From Callorhinus ursinus (taxonomy: Eukaryota; Chordata; Mammalia; Carnivora; Otariidae), in NCBI RefSeq assembly GCF_003265705.1, contig NW_020312966.1, positions 22,644,898 through 22,708,897 on the forward strand: 64,000 nt of DNA, read 5' to 3'. The notes under the pieces are model-generated. The model saw only the letters and a program-made list of their open reading frames with translations, ran no database searches and was not told the DNA's origin. Shown here piece by piece: positions 60,005 to 64,000 of this stretch (its first letter is position 1; each line of letters begins with the position of its first letter). A program made the position numbers and the translations under genes.

Positions 60005-63000
60005 ATGGCACTAAATTCATACCTTTCAATAGTTACTCTGAATGTAAATGGGCTCAATGCCCCAATCAAAAGACACAGGCTATCAGATTGGATTGAAAAA
60101 AAAGACCCGTCCATATGCTGTCTGCAAGAGACTCATTTTAGACCCAAAGACACCCCCAGATTGAAAGTGAGGGGGTGGAAAACCATTTACCATGCTAATG
60201 GACACCAAAAGAAAGCTGGGGTGGCAATCCTTATATCAGACAAACTAGATTTTAAAACAAAGACTGTAATAAGAGATGAGGAAGGACACTATATCCTACT
60301 TAAAGGGTCTATCCAACAAGAAGATCTAACAATTGTAAATATCTATGCCCCGAACATGGGAGCAGCCAATTATATAAGGCAATTAATAACAAAAGCAAAG
60401 AAACACATTGACAACAATACAATAATAGTGGGGGACTTTAACACCCCCCTGACTGAAATGGACAGATCATCTAAGCAAAAGATCAACAAGGAAATAAAGA
60501 CTTTAAATGACACACTGGACCAAATGGACTTCACAGACATATTCAGAACATTCCATCCCAAAGCAACGGAATACACATTCTTCGCTAGTGCCCATGGAAC
60601 ATTCTCCAGAATTGATCACATCCTAGGTCACAAATCAGGTCTCAACCAGTACCAAAAGATTGGGATCATTCCCTGCATATTTTCAGACCACAATGCTTTG
60701 AAACTAGAACTCAATCACAAGAGGAAAGTCAGAAAGAACTCAAAACATGGAGGCTAAAGAACATCCTACTAAAGAATGAATGGGTCAACCAGGAAATTAA
60801 AGAAGAATTAAAAAAATTCATGGAAACCAATGAAAATGAAAACACAACTGTTCAAAATCTTTGGGATACAGCAAAGGCAGTCCTGAGAGGAAAGTATATA
60901 GCAATACAAGCCTTTATCAAGAAACAAGAAAGTTCTCATATACACAACCTAACCCTACACCTAAAGGAGCTGGAGAAAGAACAGCAAATAAAGCCTAAAC
61001 CCAGCAGGAGAAGAGAAATAATAAAGATCAGAGCAGAAATCAATGAATTAGAAATCAAAAGAACAGTAGAACAGATCAACGAGACTAGGAGCTGGTTCTT
61101 TGAAAGAATTAACAAGAGTGATAAACCCCTGGCCAGACTGATCAAAAAGAAAAGAGAAATGACCCAAATCCACCAAATCATGAATGAAAGAGGAGAGATC
61201 ACAACCAACACCAAAGAAATACAATTATAAGAACATATTATGAGCAACTCTATGCCAGCAAATTAGATAACCTGAAAGAAATGGGTACATTCCTAGAAAT
61301 GTATCAAATACCAAAACTGAACCAGGAAGAAATAGAAAACCTGAACAGACCTATAGCCACTAAGGAAATTGTAGCAGTCATCAAAAATCTCCCAAGAAAC
61401 AAAAGCCCAGAGCCAGATGGCTTCCCAGGGGAATTCTATCAGACATTTTAAGAATTAATACCTATTCTCCTGAAGCTGTTCCAAAAAATAGAAACGGAAG
61501 GAAAACTTCCAAACTCATTTTATGAGGCCAGCATTACCTTGATCCCCAAACCAGACAAAGAACCCATCAAAAAGGAGAATTACAGACCAATATCCTTGAT
61601 GAACATGGATGCAAAAATTCTCACCAAAATACTAGCCAATAGGATCCAACAGTACATTAAAAGGATTATTCACCACGACCAAGAGGGATTTATCCCTGGG
61701 CTGCAAGGCTGGTTCAACATCCGCAAATCAATCAACGTGATACAATACATTAACAAAAGAAAGAACAAGAATCATATGATCCTCTCAATAGATGCAGAAA
61801 AAGCATTTGACAAAGTACAGCATCCTTTCTTGATCAAAACTCTGCAGAGTATAGGGATAGAGGGTACATACCTCAATATCATAAAAGCCATCTATGAAAA
61901 ACCTACAGCGAATATCATTCTCAATGGGGAAAAGCTGAGAGCTTTTCCCCTAAGGTCAGGAACGTGGCAGGGATGTCCACTATCACCACTGCTATTCAAC
62001 ATAGTATTAGAAGTCCTAGCCACAGCAATTAGACAACAAAAAGAAATCAAAGGCATCCAAATCAGCAAAGAGGAAGTCAGACTCTCTCTCTTTGCAGATG
62101 ATATGATAGTGTATGTGGAAAACCCAAAAGACTGCACCCCAAAACTGCTAGAACTCATACAGGAATTCAGTCAAGTAGCAGGGTATAAAATCAGTGCACA
62201 GAAATCAGTGGCATTCCTATACGCCAACAACAAGACAGAAGAAAGACAAATCAAGGAGTCGATCCCATTTACAATTGCACCCAAAACCATAAGATACCTA
62301 GGAATAAATCTAACCAAAGAGGCAAAGGATCTGTACTCAGTAAACTATAAAATACTCATGAAAGAAATTGAAGAAGCCACAAAGAAATGGAAAAACGTTC
62401 CATGCTCATGGATTGGGAGAACCAACATTGTGAAGATGTCAATGCTACCTAGGGCAAACTACACATTCAATGCAGTCCCCATCAAAATACCATCCACTTT
62501 TTTCAAAGAAATGGAACAAATAATCCTAAAATTTGTATGGAACCAGAAGAGACCCCGAATAGCCAGCGGAATATTGAAAAAGAAAAGCAAAGCTGGCGGC
62601 ATCACAATTCCAGACTTCCAGCTCTCTTACAAAGCTGTCATCATCAAGACAGTGTGGTACTGGCACAAAAACAGACACATAGATCAACGGAACAGAATCG
62701 AGAGCCCAGAAATGGACCCTTAACTCTATGGTCAACTCATCTTTGACAAAGCAGGAAATAATGTCCAATGGAAAAATGACAGTCTCTTCAACAAATGGTG
62801 TTGGGAAAATTGGACAGCCACATGCAGAAGAATGAAACTGGACCATTTCCTTACACCACACACAAAAATAGACTCCAAATGGTTGAAAGACCTAAACGTG
62901 AGACAGGAGTCCATCAAAATCCTAAAGGAGAACACAGGCAGCAACCTCTTCGACCTCAGCCACAGCAACTTCTTCCTAGAAACATCGCCAAAAGCAAGGG

Positions 63001-63802
63001 AAGCAAGGGCAAAAATGAACTATTGGGATTTCATCAGGATAAAAAGCTTTTGTACAAGAAAAGAAACAGTCCGCAAAACCAAAAGACAACCGACAGAATG
63101 GGAAAAAATATTTGCAAATGATATATCAGATAAAGGGCTAATATCCAAAATCTATAAAGAACTTATCAAACTCAACACCCAAAGAACAAATAATCCAATC
63201 AAGAAATGGGCAGAAGACATGAACAGACATTTCTCCAAAGAAGACATCCAAATGGCCAACAGACACATGAAAAAGTGCTCAACATCGCTCGGCATCAGGG
63301 AAATCCAAATCAAGACCTCAATGAGATACCACCTCACACCCGTCAGAATGGCTAAAATTAACAAGTCAGGAAACGACAGATGTCGGCGGGGATGCGGAGA
63401 AAGGGGAACCCTCCTACACTGTTGGTGGGAATGCAAGCTGGTGCAACCCTTCTGGAAAACAGTATGGAGGTTCCTCAAAATTTGAAAATAGAGCTATCAT
63501 ACGATCCAGCGATTGCACTACTGGGTATTTACCCCAAAGATACAAATGGAGGGATCCGAAGGGGTACGTGCACCCCAATGTTTATAGCAGCAATGTCCAC
63601 AATAGCTAAACTGTGGAAAGAGCCAAGATGTCCATCGACAGATGAATGGATAAAGAAGAGGTGGTATATATACACAATGGAATATTATGCAGCCATCAAA
63701 AGGAATGAGATCTTGCCATTTGCCACGACGTGGATGGAACTGGAGGGTGTTATGCTGAGTGAAATAAGTCAATCAGAGAAAGACATGTATCATATGACCT
63801 AA
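60005..63802 (+). pseudogene. L1 ORF2 (endonuclease and reverse transcriptase), broken
   Basis: ORF2 protein nicks target DNA and reverse-transcribes L1 RNA at the nick. The ATG at 60005 opens a complete endonuclease domain (residues about 1-240) with QETHF, YAPN, VGDFN and SDHN motifs in frame, i.e. the expected catalytic residues. The reverse transcriptase follows, with [20 protein letters not shown] and FADD (62091-62102). The C-terminal Cys-rich domain ([14 protein letters not shown], about 63376-63420) is present. Breaks: a one-base loss near 60740; another shift near 61222 with a stop at 61228-61230; stops at 61449-61451 and 62721-62723 (CAA-like to TAA); and a shift near 63484. The last codons end with TAA at 63800-63802. 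The frame order across breaks is 2, 1, 3, 3, 3, 2. Length otherwise matches the family. Confidence 0.93.
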
Positions 63803-64000
63803 CTGATAGGAGGAATTCTTAACCTCAGGAAACAAACTGAGGTTTGCTGGAGTGGTCGGGGGTGGGAGGGATGGGGTGGCTGGGTGATAGACATTGGGTA
63901 GGGTATGTGTTATGGTGAGCGCTGTGAATTGTGCAAGACTGTTGAATCACAGATCTGTACTTCTGATTCAAATAATGGAACATATGTTAAGAAAAAAGTA
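63803..64000 (+). other. L1 3' UTR start with G-rich tract, running off window
   Basis: Contains gtcgggggtgggagggatgg (63856-63875), the same G-rich block as at 56142-56164, followed by the gtgcaagactgttgaatcac block seen in the truncated copies. The A-rich tail and the 3' target duplication lie outside. Confidence 0.9.

Larger units (their letters stand above)
57226..64000 (+). mobile_element. Near-full-length carnivore L1 retrotransposon, 3' end beyond window
   Basis: Order: 5' UTR (57226-59026), ORF1 (59027-about 59990), ORF2 (60005-63802), 3' UTR (63803-64000, unfinished). About 270 further bases are expected from comparison with the copy at 55981-56550, so the whole is close to 7 kb. 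The 5' end begins gggaggcggagcaagatggc within the older antisense L1. Lesions are few: two stops in ORF1, and in ORF2 two nonsense codons and at least three frameshifts. It is therefore relatively young but as read not able to retrotranspose on its own. Confidence 0.95.

Noticed and set aside
61539..62723. A host reverse-transcriptase-like gene
   Set aside because: It is the reverse transcriptase segment of L1 ORF2, collinear with the rest of the element and bounded by its own nonsense changes.

Overview
The window looks like nuclear DNA of a caniform carnivore, most likely an arctoid (bear, mustelid or seal relative). The evidence is sixteen tRNA-Lys-derived can-SINEs, eight on each strand, most ending in a CT-rich stretch followed by (AAATAAAT)n-type tails, plus several L1 copies of one carnivore-type lineage. 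I found no exon, host protein-coding gene, classical RNA gene, CRISPR array or prokaryote-like system. Apart from the L1 reading frames, the open frames are short and look like chance or repeat-derived frames. This is AT-rich intergenic or deep intronic DNA, and nearly all recognisable structure is transposon history.

Layout. 1-5.7 kb: an L1 3' end cut by the window edge, a second truncated L1 3' end, an ancient repeat split by a can-SINE, a 61-bp tandem duplication and four can-SINEs. 5.7-19.5 kb: mostly unique AT-rich DNA with MIR, MER5-like, L2-like and old antisense L1 remnants, GATA and CCTT microsatellites and four more SINEs. 19.6-23.9 kb: a decayed old L1 (ORF1 and endonuclease region, + strand) hit by two SINEs, followed by an antisense L1 3' end carrying a TG microsatellite. 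24-48 kb: mainly unique sequence with sparse SINE, L2 and MIR copies. 48.9-50.5 kb: a pair of 171-bp inverted arms, about 95% identical, around about 1.25 kb of unrelated DNA; this is the least explained structure here. 52.4-55 kb: old retroelement remnants, an LTR-like segment, and a MIR split by two SINEs at one target.

55.6-64 kb is a nested stack. An old antisense L1 was hit by a 5'-truncated young L1 (perfect 19-bp target duplication) and again by a nearly full-length L1. The latter has a CpG-rich 5' UTR with a YY1-like motif at its start, a tandemly repeated T-rich module, ORF1, ORF2 (endonuclease, reverse transcriptase and Cys-rich domain) and a 3' UTR running off the window. It carries a handful of stops and frameshifts and cannot make full-length proteins as read. 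ORF1 and ORF2 lie in one frame with no stop at their junction.

Limits: all boundaries are by eye (typically within about 10 bases for young elements, tens of bases for old ones). Names for ancient repeats rest on recalled family features, not on a database search.
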